Part shown: positions 17,603 to 26,642 of the stretch, piece by piece
Layout of the letters: every line of letters starts with the position of its first letter
How positions within the stretch are numbered: position 1 is the first letter of the stretch
Source of the DNA: Paracoccus yeei ATCC BAA-599
GTDB lineage: Bacteria; Pseudomonadota; Alphaproteobacteria; Rhodobacterales; Rhodobacteraceae
Assembly (NCBI RefSeq): GCF_000622145.1
Contig: NZ_KK211404.1
Location: forward strand, 1-64,000
Direction of reading: 5' to 3'
Length of the DNA: 64,000 nucleotides
The notes under the pieces: generated by a model
What the model was told of the DNA's origin: nothing
The model's input: the letters and a program-made list of their open reading frames with translations, nothing else
Databases searched by the model: none
Position numbers and translations under genes: made by a program

Positions 17603-17690
17603 TCAGGTAAAGTCGAACATCGAGGCGCCGAGCTGGGACAGCGGCACCCCTCCAGCACCAGGCTGTCGCCGCCATGGGTTCTCCTTGGGA
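17603..17690 (-). pseudogene. Possible remnant of an RTX-type C-terminus, frameshifted
   Basis: On the minus strand the codons read GGDSLVLEG and, after what looks like a one-base deletion, VPLSQLGASMFDFT followed by a stop. The combined string resembles the last residues of RTX calcium-binding proteins (typically SLTLEGV.L.QL....F.F). Only about 25 codons remain and no nonapeptide repeats or secretion genes are nearby. The idea is a similarity judgement on a very short sequence; the rest of the 17588-17783 gap shows no gene. Confidence 0.35.
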
Positions 17691-17783
17691 CAAAGTGCGG
17701 ATGCCCCGACCTTATGCCACAGCCGTGACGCTGCGGCGACGCGCATCGCACGGATGGGCGGATTTTCGACGCGGCCGCCGCGA

Positions 17784-18770
17784 TCAGGCCGGAAAGCCCG
17801 CCGCCAGGCGCAGCCCGCCCGTGACCAGCCCGCGCCAGTTCCGCTGCGGCCCGGTCAGCAGCGCATCGACCACCGGATCCCCGGCGTCGAGCAGCCCCAG
17901 GTGCAGCAGAAGCGCGGTGATCGCGGCCTCGGACCCGCGCGTCGCCCCGTCCGAGATCTTCAGCGCGATCCCCAGGCCGCGCTCGGGCACGATGCCGACG
18001 AAGACGCCCTCGGCCCCGGTCTTGACGGCGGCGCGCCCGCGCAGGGCGCGCATCAAGGCCGTGCAGGCCCGCCCCTCGCCCGCGACCAGGTCGGGATGGG
18101 CGATCATCGCCTGGACCAGCCGGGCCTGCGCCTCGCCCCGCCGGCCGGGGCCGGGCCGGGCGAACGCGGCCATCGCGCGCGCCAGACCTTCCAGCGTGCA
18201 GGCAAAGTTCGGGGCCGAGCAGCCGTCGATGCCCCAGCCCGCGGCGGTCTCGCCCGTCACCTCCTCGAAGGCGCGGCGCACGGCGCGCTGCACGGGATGG
18301 TCGATCGCGACATATTCCGGCCCGGCCTTCACATGCCGCACCAGCGTCAGAAAGCCCGCATGCTTGCCCGAACAGTTGTTGTGCGCCTGGCAGGGGCTTT
18401 CGTCCGAACAGACCACGCGCTTGCGCTCGGCCGGGTCGGCCGGCAGATGCGCGCCGCAGCGCAGGTCCTCGTCCTCGAGCCCGAGCCCCGCCAGCCAGGC
18501 CCGCACCCGCCCGACATGCGCCGCCCCGCCCTGGTGGCTGGCGCAGGCCAGGGCCAGATGCTCGGTGGACAGCCCCGCCGCATCGGCCGCACCGCTTTCG
18601 ACCAGCGGCAGCGCCTGGATCATCTTGCAGGACGAGCGCGGATAGATCACGGCCGCCGGATTGCCCCAGGCCTCGACGATGCCGCCCGCGTCGGCGATCA
18701 CCGCATGGCCCAGATGCGCGCTCTCGCACAGGCCGCCGCGCCACAATTCCACAAGTCTGGCCGCCGTCAT
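17784..18770 (-). CDS. Asparaginase, Rhizobium etli ReAV-type
   Basis: A 328-residue protein of the AnsA/ReAV class, unrelated to the classical E. coli enzymes. The conserved catalytic elements are visible: SSCKM (Ser46, Ser47, Lys49), NNCSGKHAG (Cys133, Lys136) and GIDGCSAPNFA (Cys184). These match the serine-lysine pair and the metal-holding Cys/Lys/Cys of ReAV. The expected reaction is L-asparagine to aspartate plus ammonia. The ATG at 18770 is taken because the N-terminus (MTAARLVELWRGG) fits the family; the open frame continues 23 codons upstream. Confidence 0.88.
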   Translation of the reverse strand: MTAARLVELWRGGLCESAHLGHAVIADAGGIVEAWGNPAAVIYPRSSCKMIQALPLVESGAADAAGLSTEHLALACASHQGGAAHVGRVRAWLAGLGLEDEDLRCGAHLPADPAERKRVVCSDESPCQAHNNCSGKHAGFLTLVRHVKAGPEYVAIDHPVQRAVRRAFEEVTGETAAGWGIDGCSAPNFACTLEGLARAMAAFARPGPGRRGEAQARLVQAMIAHPDLVAGEGRACTALMRALRGRAAVKTGAEGVFVGIVPERGLGIALKISDGATRGSEAAITALLLHLGLLDAGDPVVDALLTGPQRNWRGLVTGGLRLAAGFPA

Positions 18771-18921
18771 GGGTCGTTTTCCTCTGACAATCGCGCGATT
18801 TTCTGAACGAGGGGGTTTTTCCCGCCGGGTTTTTCGCATTATCCTGCCGCCGGATGGTTGAAAACGCCACCACGATCAGCAACAAGCCCGGACAAACCGG
18901 ACCATGGCAGGAGGCCAGAGC

Positions 18922-19449
18922 ATGTTCACATCCGCGCCGCGTGTGGCGGCCGCAGCCACCGCATTCGCAATCGCGCTTTCCACCCCCCTGATGGCGCAGG
19001 AATCGACGAACGCCATCGGGTCCGAAGGGGACTGGACCGCGTTCTCGGCCGCCAGCCCCAAGGAATGCTGGGCCGTCTCGGCGCCGAAATCGACGCAGAA
19101 CACCGACGCGAACGGCAATCCGCGCGAAGTGACGCGCGGCGACATCCGGCTTTACGTCGCCTATCGCCCCGGCCAGTCGGGCGAGGTCTCCTTCGCCGGC
19201 GGCTATCCCTTCGCGCCCGATTCCACGGTCGAGGTCAATGTGGGCGGCAATGTCTTCAAGCTGTTCACCGAAGGCGAAAGCGCCTGGACCGGCTCGCCGT
19301 CCGAGGATGGCAAGCTGATCTCGGCGCTGCGCGGCGGCTCCTCGGCCATCGTGACCGGGCGTTCGGCGCGCGGCACCGTGACCAAGGACACGTTCAGCCT
19401 GGCCGGCATCACCGCCATGACGAACAAGGCCCAGGCCGCCTGCAAGTAA
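18922..19449 (+). CDS. Invasion-associated locus B (IalB) family periplasmic protein
   Basis: A 175-residue protein with a signal peptide ([20 protein letters not shown], cleavage likely after MAQ). The mature part contains [37 protein letters not shown] and a single C-terminal Cys before the last Lys, as in IalB-family proteins. Two conserved cysteines could form a disulfide. AGGAGG lies 8 bp before the ATG at 18922, favouring it over the ATG at 18904. IalB was named in Bartonella, but most alphaproteobacterial members have no known role. A good hairpin terminator follows. Confidence 0.85.
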   Translation: MFTSAPRVAAAATAFAIALSTPLMAQESTNAIGSEGDWTAFSAASPKECWAVSAPKSTQNTDANGNPREVTRGDIRLYVAYRPGQSGEVSFAGGYPFAPDSTVEVNVGGNVFKLFTEGESAWTGSPSEDGKLISALRGGSSAIVTGRSARGTVTKDTFSLAGITAMTNKAQAACK

Positions 19450-19472
19450 GACGCCGGACCGGGACGACACAG

Positions 19473-19500
19473 ACAGGGGCCTCGGCCCCTGTTTTCTTTT
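19473..19500 (+). terminator. Rho-independent terminator after the ialB-family gene
   Basis: ACAGGGGC-CTCG-GCCCCTGT forms an 8-bp stem with a 4-nt loop, followed by TTTCTTTT. It begins 24 bp after the stop codon and is a textbook intrinsic terminator. Confidence 0.88.
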
Positions 19501-19559
19501 GGGGCGTTTTACCTTATATAGACGCCTTCGCCCCCCATCCGCCCGGACCTCGCCCAGCC

Positions 19560-20744
19560 ATGAACGCCCCGATCACCCAAGACCTTCTGACCATTCCGCG
19601 CAAGCTGCCCGACACGGCGCTGACCAACATCGTCGGCCTGACCCGCGACCAGCTGCGCCAGGCGCTGATCGACGCCGGCACGCCGGAAAAGCAGGCCAAG
19701 ATGCGCGTGGGCCAGATCTGGCAATGGGTCTATCACTGGGGTGTGCGCGACTTCGCGCAGATGACGAACCTGGCCAAGGACTACCGCGCCTTCCTGGCCC
19801 AGCGGTTCGAGATCGCCCTGCCCGAGATCGTGACCCGCCAGATCAGCGCCGACGGTACCCGCAAGTATCTGCTGCGCATCAGCGGCGGACACGAGGTCGA
19901 GACCGTCTACATCCCCGAGGAAAACCGCGGCACGCTGTGCATTTCCAGCCAGGTCGGCTGCACGCTGACCTGTTCCTTCTGCCACACCGGCACGCAGAAG
20001 CTGGTGCGCAACCTGACGGCGGGGGAAATCGTGGGCCAGGTCATGGTCGCCCGCGACGACCTGGGCGAATGGCCGCAGCCCGGCGCGCCCAAGGACGAAA
20101 CCCGGCTGGTCTCCAACGTCGTGCTGATGGGCATGGGCGAGCCGCTTTACAATTTCGAGAACGTCCGCGACGCCATGAAGGTGGTGATGGACGGCGAAGG
20201 CCTCAGCCTGTCGCGCCGCCGCATCACGCTGTCGACCAGCGGAATCGTGCCCGAAATCGCCCGCACGGCCGAGGAGATCGGCTGCCTGCTGGCCGTCAGC
20301 TTCCACGCCACCACCGACGAGACGCGCAACATGCTGGTGCCGGTGAACCGCAAGTGGAACATCGAGACGCTGCTGAACGCGCTGCGCGACTATCCGCGCC
20401 TGTCGAACAGCGAACGCATCACCTTCGAATATGTCATGCTGGACGGCGTGAACGACAGCGACGAGGACGCCCGCCGCCTGGTCAGGCTGATCCGCGGCAT
20501 CCCGGCCAAGATCAACCTGATCCCGTTCAACGAATGGCCGGGCGTGGCCTACAAGCGCTCAAGCTGGGAGCGGATCGAGGCATTCGCCGACATCATCCAC
20601 AAGGCCGGCTATGCCAGCCCCATCCGCACGCCGCGGGGCGAGGACATCATGGCCGCCTGCGGCCAGTTGAAATCCGCGACCGAACGCGGCAGGAAATCGC
20701 GGGCCGAGATCGCGGCCGAGGCCGCGGGCGCCGCCCCGGCCTGA
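19560..20744 (+). CDS. rlmN: Dual-specificity RNA methyltransferase RlmN
   Basis: A 394-residue radical-SAM enzyme that methylates C2 of A2503 in 23S rRNA and A37 in some tRNAs. The iron-sulfur motif CTLTCSFC (CxxxCxxC) follows SSQVG, and the [12 protein letters not shown] block and the C-terminal [15 protein letters not shown] block, with its methyl-carrying Cys, are intact. The start [10 protein letters not shown] follows the terminator of the previous gene by about 60 bp, so it probably has its own promoter. Confidence 0.97.
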   Translation: MNAPITQDLLTIPRKLPDTALTNIVGLTRDQLRQALIDAGTPEKQAKMRVGQIWQWVYHWGVRDFAQMTNLAKDYRAFLAQRFEIALPEIVTRQISADGTRKYLLRISGGHEVETVYIPEENRGTLCISSQVGCTLTCSFCHTGTQKLVRNLTAGEIVGQVMVARDDLGEWPQPGAPKDETRLVSNVVLMGMGEPLYNFENVRDAMKVVMDGEGLSLSRRRITLSTSGIVPEIARTAEEIGCLLAVSFHATTDETRNMLVPVNRKWNIETLLNALRDYPRLSNSERITFEYVMLDGVNDSDEDARRLVRLIRGIPAKINLIPFNEWPGVAYKRSSWERIEAFADIIHKAGYASPIRTPRGEDIMAACGQLKSATERGRKSRAEIAAEAAGAAPA

Positions 20745-20807
20745 CCGGCTGACAGAAGCCGCCATTCCTGCTAGCATCGACGCAGGCCCCAGCCCGGGAT
20801 GTTTGCG

Positions 20808-21215
20808 ATGCCGACGGTCCTTGCCGAGTTCACCGATCTGCCCGGAACGCAGGCGGCCGTGGGCCGGTCGGGCGGGCATGTCGTCGTGGCCGACCGCCCC
20901 GAGGGCGCGGCGGGGGGCGCGGGCCTGGGCTTCAACGGCGCCCAACTGCTGGCGCTCGCGCTGGGGGCGTGCCTGTGCAACGACCTGCGCTATCTGGCGC
21001 AACGCCGGGGCGTCGCCATCGCCGCGCTGTCGGTCCGCGTCGCGCTGCAGCTGGACGGCGATCCGGTCGTCGCGACCTCGGCGGAACTCACGGTCGATTG
21101 CCGGCTGGCCGATGGCAGCCCCGGCCTTGCCCTGATCGACGAGGCGCGGGGCAGCTCGATGGTCGCCCTGACCCTGGCCCGGGGCATCCCGGTCACGATC
21201 ACGCCGCGGGCCTGA
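20808..21215 (+). CDS. OsmC-like protein lacking the second active cysteine
   Basis: A 135-residue OsmC-fold protein. Classical OsmC/Ohr thiol peroxidases use two cysteines. The first, in GAQLLALALGACLCNDL (Cys55, with an extra Cys57), is present. At the place of the second, usually ...C near the end of the long helix, the sequence reads DEARGSSMVAL (Ser116, Ser117). A disulfide peroxidase cycle is therefore doubtful, although Cys55-Cys57 or Cys98 might substitute. GGGA with 8-bp spacing favours the ATG at 20808 over 20799. Confidence 0.75.
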   Translation: MPTVLAEFTDLPGTQAAVGRSGGHVVVADRPEGAAGGAGLGFNGAQLLALALGACLCNDLRYLAQRRGVAIAALSVRVALQLDGDPVVATSAELTVDCRLADGSPGLALIDEARGSSMVALTLARGIPVTITPRA

Positions 21216-21321
21216 TCCGGCGCTGGCCTGATCCGGCATCGAACCGCCCCCAGGCTGTGCGCCGAACTTGCCCCGCGCGCCGCACGGGCGTAGAAAGCGC
21301 CGACCCGCGAACGAGGCACCC

Positions 21322-22842
21322 ATGACCCATCCGAAACCCGTCGTCCTGTGCATCCTCGATGGCTGGGGCATTTCCAACCGCCCCGACCAGAGCGCGCCGG
21401 ACCAGGCCCGGACGCCGAACTTCGACCGGCTGATGCGCGATTGCCCGCATGGGACGCTGGTGACCTTCGGGCCGGACGTGGGCCTGCCGCGCGGCCAGAT
21501 GGGCAATTCCGAGGTCGGCCACACCAACATCGGCGCCGGCCGGGTGGTGGCGATGGACCTGGGCCAGATCGACCTCGCCATCGAGGACGGCAGCTTCTAC
21601 GAAAACGCCGCGATCCGCGAATTCGTGCGCAAGCTGCGCGCCAGCCACGGCACGGCGCATCTGATGGGCGTGGTGTCGGACGGGGGCGTGCACGGGCATA
21701 TCCAGCACGTCATCGCCGCCGCCCGCGCCATCGCCGACAAGGGCGTGCCGGTCGTCGTCCATGCCATCACCGACGGGCGCGACGTGCCGCCGAGTTCCGC
21801 CCTGGCCTTCGTCAAGGAACTGCGGGCCGCCCTGCCCGAAGGCGCGCGCATCGGCACCGTGATTGGGCGCTACTACGCGATGGACCGCGACAACCGCTGG
21901 GAGCGCGTGGCCCGCGCCTACGCCGCCATGGTCCGGGCCGAGGGGCTCTCGGCCGCCGATCCGGTCGAGGCCGTGACCGCCTCCTATGCGCGCGAGGAAA
22001 CCGACGAATTCATCCGGCCCACCGTGATCGGCGATTACGCAGGCGCGCGCGACGGCGACGGCTTCTTCTGCCTGAACTTCCGCGCCGACCGCGCGCGCGA
22101 GATCCTGGCCGCCATCGGCCAGCCGGGCTTCGACGCCTTCGACACCGGCACCCGGCCGCAATGGGCGGCGCTGCTGGGCATGGTGGATTATTCGGCGAAA
22201 CACGACGCATACATGCAGGCCGCCTATCCCAAGCGGCAGGTCGAAAACACGCTCGGCGCCTGGGTCGCGCAGCGCGGCCTCAGGCAGTTCCGCCTGGCCG
22301 AGACCGAGAAATACCCCCATGTCACCTTCTTCCTGAACGGCGGCAAGGAGACGCCCGAACCCGGCGAGGACCGCTTCATGCCGCAAAGCCCCAAGGTCGC
22401 GACCTATGACCTGGCGCCCGAGATGGCCGCGCCCGAGGTCAGCGCCAGCCTGGTCGGCGCGATCGAGGCGGGCTACGACCTGATCGTGGTGAACTACGCC
22501 AATCCCGACATGGTCGGCCATACCGGCAGCCTGCCCGCCGCCGTCCGCGCCTGCGAGGCGGTGGACCGCGGCCTCGGCCAGATGCTGGACGCGCTGGAGC
22601 GCGCGGGCGGCGCGGCCGTCGTCATCGCCGACCACGGCAATTGCGAAACCATGATCGACCCGGAAACCGGCGGCCCGCACACCGCCCATACCGTGAACCC
22701 GGTGCCGGTCATCGTCTATGGCGGCCCCCAGGGCGCCAGCCTGCGCAACGGCCGCCTGGCCGACGTCGCGCCGACGGTCCTCGACCTGATGGGCCTGCCG
22801 CTCCCGCCCGAGATGACCGGCCGGTCGCTGATCGTCCGATGA
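21322..22842 (+). CDS. gpmI: 2,3-bisphosphoglycerate-independent phosphoglycerate mutase
   Basis: A 506-residue alkaline-phosphatase-superfamily enzyme interconverting 3- and 2-phosphoglycerate in glycolysis. Asp13 in LCILDGWG and the phosphoserine Ser63 in GQMGNSEVGHTNIGAG are the metal/nucleophile residues. VVSDGGVHGH, TDGRDVPP and IADHGNCE are the other conserved metal sites. The upstream frame is ignored in favour of MTHPKPVVL. Its stop overlaps the ATG of the EnvC-like gene, starting a four-gene run with ATGA overlaps. Confidence 0.96.
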   Translation: MTHPKPVVLCILDGWGISNRPDQSAPDQARTPNFDRLMRDCPHGTLVTFGPDVGLPRGQMGNSEVGHTNIGAGRVVAMDLGQIDLAIEDGSFYENAAIREFVRKLRASHGTAHLMGVVSDGGVHGHIQHVIAAARAIADKGVPVVVHAITDGRDVPPSSALAFVKELRAALPEGARIGTVIGRYYAMDRDNRWERVARAYAAMVRAEGLSAADPVEAVTASYAREETDEFIRPTVIGDYAGARDGDGFFCLNFRADRAREILAAIGQPGFDAFDTGTRPQWAALLGMVDYSAKHDAYMQAAYPKRQVENTLGAWVAQRGLRQFRLAETEKYPHVTFFLNGGKETPEPGEDRFMPQSPKVATYDLAPEMAAPEVSASLVGAIEAGYDLIVVNYANPDMVGHTGSLPAAVRACEAVDRGLGQMLDALERAGGAAVVIADHGNCETMIDPETGGPHTAHTVNPVPVIVYGGPQGASLRNGRLADVAPTVLDLMGLPLPPEMTGRSLIVR

Positions 22843-24047
22843 ACCGTCCCGCCCTTGCCCTGCTGCTGGCCGCATCCCTGGGCCTTGCCGCCCCCGCCGT
22901 CCCCGCCCAGCCGGCCGAGCCGCTGGGCCAGGCCGCCGACGAGGCCGCCCGCGCCGCCGAGATGCTGCGCCAGGCCACCGGCCAGCTTGACCAGGCCCTG
23001 ACCAAGGAGGATCAGGTCGCCTCGCTGACGCAGATGATCCGCGCCTATGAACAGGGCCTTGCCGCCCTGCGCGAGGGGCTGCGCCGCGCCGGTGTCCGCG
23101 AACAGGAGATCCGCGCCGAGTTCGACGCCCGCCGCGACAGCCTGGGCCGCGTGCTGGGGGTGATGACCTCGATGCAGCGCTCGCCCGAAACCATGCTGCT
23201 CCTGCACCCCTCGGGGCCCGAATCCTCGGCCCGGGCGGGGATGATCCTGTCCTCGGTCGCGCCGGGGCTGCAGGCCGAGGCGCAGGCCATGCAGGACAAG
23301 CTGCAGGAAATCCGCACCGTCCGCACCATCCAGCTGAACGCCGCGAACACCCTGGCCCAGGGCCTGGGCCAGGTGCAGGAGGCGCGCCGCCTGCTGGCCT
23401 CGGCCACCACCGACCGCTCGGACATGCCCGCCCGCTATGGCGAGGACCCCGAGGAGCTGCGCCAGCTGGTGCAGTCGGCCGACACGCTCGACGCCTTCGC
23501 CTCGGGCATCACCAGCATGGAAAACGACGTCGGCGCCCCCATGGCCGATTTCGAGGGGGCCCAGGGCAGCCTGGCCCTGCCGGTGATCGGAACCGTGCTG
23601 CGGCGCTACAACGAACCCGACGCGGCCGGCGTTACCCGGCCCGGCCTGGTCATCGCGACCGGCCCCGCGGCGCTGGTCACCACGCCCTGGGCCGCCACCA
23701 TCCGCTATCGCGGCCCGCTGCTGGATTACGGCAATGTGATGATCGTTGAACCCGCGCGCGGCTATCTGATGATATTCGCCGGGCTGGCGCAGGTTTTCGG
23801 CGAAACCGGCGACGTGCTGGTGGCGGGCGAGCCGGTCGGCCTGATGGGCGGCACCGAGCCCCCCGCGCAGGAGTTCGGCGCCCAGTTCGTCGCCGACGCC
23901 GCCACCGGCACCGGCGCTGGACAGACCGAAACACTGTATGTTGAACTCCGCAAGGGCAAGGAAACACTGGACCCGGCGGAATGGTTCGTGATGAATCCCA
24001 TTGTGGCCCAGACAGGCGACGCAACCGCGCAGGACGCAACCGAATGA
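22839..24047 (+). CDS. EnvC-like murein hydrolase activator with degenerate LytM domain
   Basis: A 402-residue secreted protein: signal peptide MNRPALALLLAASLGLAAPA, a long helical and probably coiled-coil region (about 25-240), then an M23/LytM-like domain with VIATGPAALVTTPWAATI, YGNVMIVEPARGYLMIFAGL and VLVAGEPVGLMGG. In active M23 peptidases these segments carry the zinc-binding His and Asp residues; here they are replaced. Like E. coli EnvC, it is expected to activate cell-wall amidases at division rather than cut peptidoglycan. The ATG overlaps the gpmI stop, and its own stop overlaps ctpA. Confidence 0.85.
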   Translation: MNRPALALLLAASLGLAAPAVPAQPAEPLGQAADEAARAAEMLRQATGQLDQALTKEDQVASLTQMIRAYEQGLAALREGLRRAGVREQEIRAEFDARRDSLGRVLGVMTSMQRSPETMLLLHPSGPESSARAGMILSSVAPGLQAEAQAMQDKLQEIRTVRTIQLNAANTLAQGLGQVQEARRLLASATTDRSDMPARYGEDPEELRQLVQSADTLDAFASGITSMENDVGAPMADFEGAQGSLALPVIGTVLRRYNEPDAAGVTRPGLVIATGPAALVTTPWAATIRYRGPLLDYGNVMIVEPARGYLMIFAGLAQVFGETGDVLVAGEPVGLMGGTEPPAQEFGAQFVADAATGTGAGQTETLYVELRKGKETLDPAEWFVMNPIVAQTGDATAQDATE

Positions 24048-25498
24048 AACATTATCTTCTGGCCGGCGCGATCGGCACCCTTGCAGGCGCGGTCGCGGCC
24101 ACGCAGCTGGCCGGCCCGCTGATCGCGCAGGAAACCGGCAAGAACGCCTCGGTCTATGAACAGCTCGACCTGTTCGGCAACGTGTTCGAACGCGTGCGCT
24201 CGGATTACGTCGAACAGGTCGACGACAAGAAGCTGATCGAATCCGCGATCAACGGCATGCTGACCTCGCTCGACCCGCACAGCTCGTTCCTGTCGGCCCG
24301 CGACTACGAGGACATGCAGACCCAGACCCGCGGCAGCTTCGGCGGCCTCGGCATCGAGGTCGGGCAGGAGGACGGCCTGGTGAAGGTCATCTCGCCCATC
24401 GACGACACCCCGGCGGCCGAAGCCGGCGTCAAGGCCGGCGACTACATCACCCATGTCAACGGCGAATCGCTGATGGGGCTGAACCTCGACGAGGCGGTCG
24501 AGAAGATGCGCGGCCCGGTCGGGTCCGAAATCAAGATCACCATCCTGCGCGAGGGCGAGAAAGAGCCCTTCGACCTGACCATCACCCGCGACGTGATCAA
24601 GCTGACCGTGGTCAAGACCCGCATCGAAGGCCATGCGGTCGTCCTGCGCGTCACCACCTTCAACGACGAAACCATGTCGACCCTGCGGACCGAGATGGAA
24701 AAGGCGATCCAGCAGGCCGGCGGCATCGACAAGGTGACGGGCTTCGTCCTCGACCTGCGCAACAACCCCGGCGGCCTTCTGAACCAGGCCATCGAAGTGT
24801 CCGACGCCTTCCTCGACAAGGGCGAGATCGTGTCGACCCGCGGCCGCAAGCCCGAGGAATCGGAACGCTGGAACGCCAAGCTGGGCGATCTTGCGCAAGG
24901 CAAGCCGATGGTCGTGCTGATCAACGGGGGCTCGGCCAGCGCGTCCGAAATCGTGACCGGCGCGCTCCAGGACCACCGCCGCGCCATCGTCGTGGGGACG
25001 AAATCCTTCGGCAAAGGCTCGGTCCAGACGGTGATGCAGGTGACACCCGACAGCGCCATCCGCCTGACCACGGCGCGCTATTACACGCCCTCGGGCCGGT
25101 CGATCCAGGCGCTGGGCATCCAGCCCGACATCATCGTCGAACAGCCCGCGCCCAAGCCCAAGGACGAGGAGGACGCCGACACCCCGCGCAGCGCCTCGAA
25201 ATTCTCGAACTCGGAAGCCGACCTGCGCGGCGCGCTGAACAACGACGCCGTGTCGGACGAAGAGAAGAAGCAGATCGAGGAAGAGGCCCGCCAGGTCGAG
25301 GCCACCGCCAAGCTGCGCGAAGAGGACTACCAGCTCGCCTATGCGGTCGACATCCTCAAGGGCCTGTCGGCGGTCGATTTCCGCGCCGATGCCGTGCCGG
25401 AAAGCGTCAAGCCCGCCGTGACCGGCGAGGGCGCGGCCGATGGCGACGCCCCCGGCGGGACGCAGGGCGGCGACAGCGGGGGCGCGTTGCGGCAATGA
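24044..25498 (+). CDS. ctpA: C-terminal processing peptidase CtpA (S41 family)
   Basis: A 484-residue exported serine protease. An N-terminal signal/anchor ([20 protein letters not shown]) is followed by a helical segment, a PDZ domain (about 98-180) and the S41 catalytic core. The core has nucleophile Ser299 in [10 protein letters not shown] and Lys324 in KSFGKGSVQ forming the Ser-Lys dyad. After residue 375 comes an acidic, charged tail ([20 protein letters not shown]). It degrades or trims envelope proteins, and the adjacent envC-like gene fits a role in controlling cell-wall enzymes. Start and stop both overlap the neighbouring genes. Confidence 0.93.
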   Translation: MKHYLLAGAIGTLAGAVAATQLAGPLIAQETGKNASVYEQLDLFGNVFERVRSDYVEQVDDKKLIESAINGMLTSLDPHSSFLSARDYEDMQTQTRGSFGGLGIEVGQEDGLVKVISPIDDTPAAEAGVKAGDYITHVNGESLMGLNLDEAVEKMRGPVGSEIKITILREGEKEPFDLTITRDVIKLTVVKTRIEGHAVVLRVTTFNDETMSTLRTEMEKAIQQAGGIDKVTGFVLDLRNNPGGLLNQAIEVSDAFLDKGEIVSTRGRKPEESERWNAKLGDLAQGKPMVVLINGGSASASEIVTGALQDHRRAIVVGTKSFGKGSVQTVMQVTPDSAIRLTTARYYTPSGRSIQALGIQPDIIVEQPAPKPKDEEDADTPRSASKFSNSEADLRGALNNDAVSDEEKKQIEEEARQVEATAKLREEDYQLAYAVDILKGLSAVDFRADAVPESVKPAVTGEGAADGDAPGGTQGGDSGGALRQ

Positions 25499-26016
25499 TC
25501 GACCCGATCCACGACAACCTGATGGTGGGCCCCTCGGGCCTGCCCTATCGGCCCTGCGCGGGCGTCCTGCTGATCAACGACCAAGGCCTGGTCTTTGCCG
25601 GGCAGCGCATCGACCAGGGCGGCGGCGAGCCGGGCGGCGCCTGGCAGATGCCCCAGGGCGGCATCGACCGGGGCGAGACCCCGCGCGACGCCGCGCTGCG
25701 CGAACTGGGCGAGGAAACCGGCATCACCGACCCCGACCTGGTCGAGATCCTGGCCGAATCGCCCCGCTGGGTGACCTATGAACTGCCGCCCGAGCTTCTG
25801 GGCAAGATCTGGAAGGGCCGCTACGGCGGCCAGCAGCAGAAATGGTTCGCCATGCGCTTCCTGGGCGAGGATTCGCAGGTCGACATCAAGACCGAGGAAC
25901 CCGAGTTCCTGCGCTGGCAATGGATGCGCGCGGGCGACCTGATCGGCGCCATCGTGCCCTTCAAGCGCGCCGTCTATGAACAGGTCTTCGCCGATTTCCG
26001 CGACTATCTGGCCTGA
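25495..26016 (+). CDS. rppH: RNA pyrophosphohydrolase
   Basis: A 173-residue Nudix hydrolase that removes pyrophosphate from mRNA 5' ends, triggering decay. The Nudix box spans residues 55-77 ([20 protein letters not shown]) with all catalytic glutamates. [11 protein letters not shown] upstream and [12 protein letters not shown] downstream are the RppH-specific blocks. Its ATG overlaps the ctpA stop. The order envC-ctpA-rppH is typical of alphaproteobacteria. Confidence 0.95.
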   Translation: MIDPIHDNLMVGPSGLPYRPCAGVLLINDQGLVFAGQRIDQGGGEPGGAWQMPQGGIDRGETPRDAALRELGEETGITDPDLVEILAESPRWVTYELPPELLGKIWKGRYGGQQQKWFAMRFLGEDSQVDIKTEEPEFLRWQWMRAGDLIGAIVPFKRAVYEQVFADFRDYLA

Positions 26017-26148
26017 AGGCCCAAGTCTGAGGGCGCTGGCCTGTCGGCCCGCGCCGGGCCGGGGCGCCTTGCCCCCCCATCAGACCTGTCAGCCCCTTCC
26101 TCGCTGAAAAAGGCGCGCCGGACCGTTTTCCCGGGGCGTTCGGAGGCC

Positions 26149-26182
26149 CCCAAGGATATTTGCGCACGAAAGAAGCCTTGGG
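26149..26182 (+). repeat. ATATTTG element in a 7-bp hairpin
   Basis: CCCAAGG (26149-26155) and CCTTGGG (26176-26182) enclose the 20-nt loop ATATTTGCGCACGAAAGAAG. The loop matches the element at 4460-4491 at 17 of 20 positions while the stems differ but still pair. It lies about 130 bp after rppH, within a 305-bp gene-free gap that also holds the guanidine riboswitch. The remainder of that gap (26017-26148) contains no recognisable feature. Confidence 0.65.
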
Positions 26183-26259
26183 ATCGTCGCGCCGGGGGGC
26201 GTGGCGCGCGCGTGGCGGCGGCGCTTGTCCTTGGCCCCGGCCTGTTTCATAGTGGCGGC

Positions 26260-26302
26260 GGGGACGGCCCCACCATCACGGTCAAGCGCGCGGGACGGCC
26301 CG
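26260..26302 (+). promoter_or_regulatory. Guanidine-II (mini-ykkC) riboswitch
   Basis: Two near-identical hairpins, GGGGACGGCCCC (26260-26271) and CGGGACGGCCCG (26291-26302), each present a 4-nt ACGG loop on a short GC stem and are joined by 19 nt. Tandem ACGR-loop hairpins are the defining signature of the guanidine-II riboswitch. AGGACAAGGA, the ribosome-binding site, follows at once and the gene starts 20 nt later. This suggests that guanidinium controls access to the Shine-Dalgarno sequence. The downstream gene is an SMR exporter, the standard target. Confidence 0.88.
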
Positions 26303-26321
26303 GCAGGACAAGGATTGTGTC

Positions 26322-26639
26322 GTGGCCTGGTTCTATCTTTTCACCGCAGGCATCCTGGAAATCGTCTGGGCCTTCGCCATGAAGAAATCGGCGGGCTTCA
26401 CCCTGCTGGTGCCCAGCATCGTTACCCTGGTCGGCATGGTGGCCAGCTTCGGCCTGCTGGCGCTGGCGATGCGCTCGCTGCCGCTGGGGACGGCCTATAC
26501 GGTCTGGACCGGCATCGGCGCGGTCGGCGCCTTCGTGCTGGGCGTCCTGCTGCTGGGCGAGGGGCTGAGCCCCGGACGGGTTCTGGCGGCGGCGCTGATC
26601 GTCGCGGGGATCGCGATGATGAAGCTGTCTAGCCCCTGA
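26322..26639 (+). CDS. sugE: SMR-family guanidinium exporter (SugE/Gdx type)
   Basis: A 105-residue, four-helix small multidrug resistance protein starting with GTG (MAWFYLFTAGILEIVWAFAM). Glu13 in the first helix (GILEIVWAF) is the universal proton/substrate residue, and the AMKKSAGFT and GTAYTVWTGIG blocks match the SugE/Gdx subfamily, whose characterised members exchange guanidinium for protons. AAGGA lies 7-8 nt upstream. The guanidine-II riboswitch just before it independently supports the substrate. It converges on urtE. Confidence 0.92.
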   Translation: MAWFYLFTAGILEIVWAFAMKKSAGFTLLVPSIVTLVGMVASFGLLALAMRSLPLGTAYTVWTGIGAVGAFVLGVLLLGEGLSPGRVLAAALIVAGIAMMKLSSP

Positions 26640-26642
26640 CGC

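Noticed and set aside
26017-26148. Possible small gene between rppH and the ATATTTG element
   Set aside because: No frame shows a ribosome-binding site with plausible composition, and no repeats or strong hairpins beyond GC-rich background were seen.
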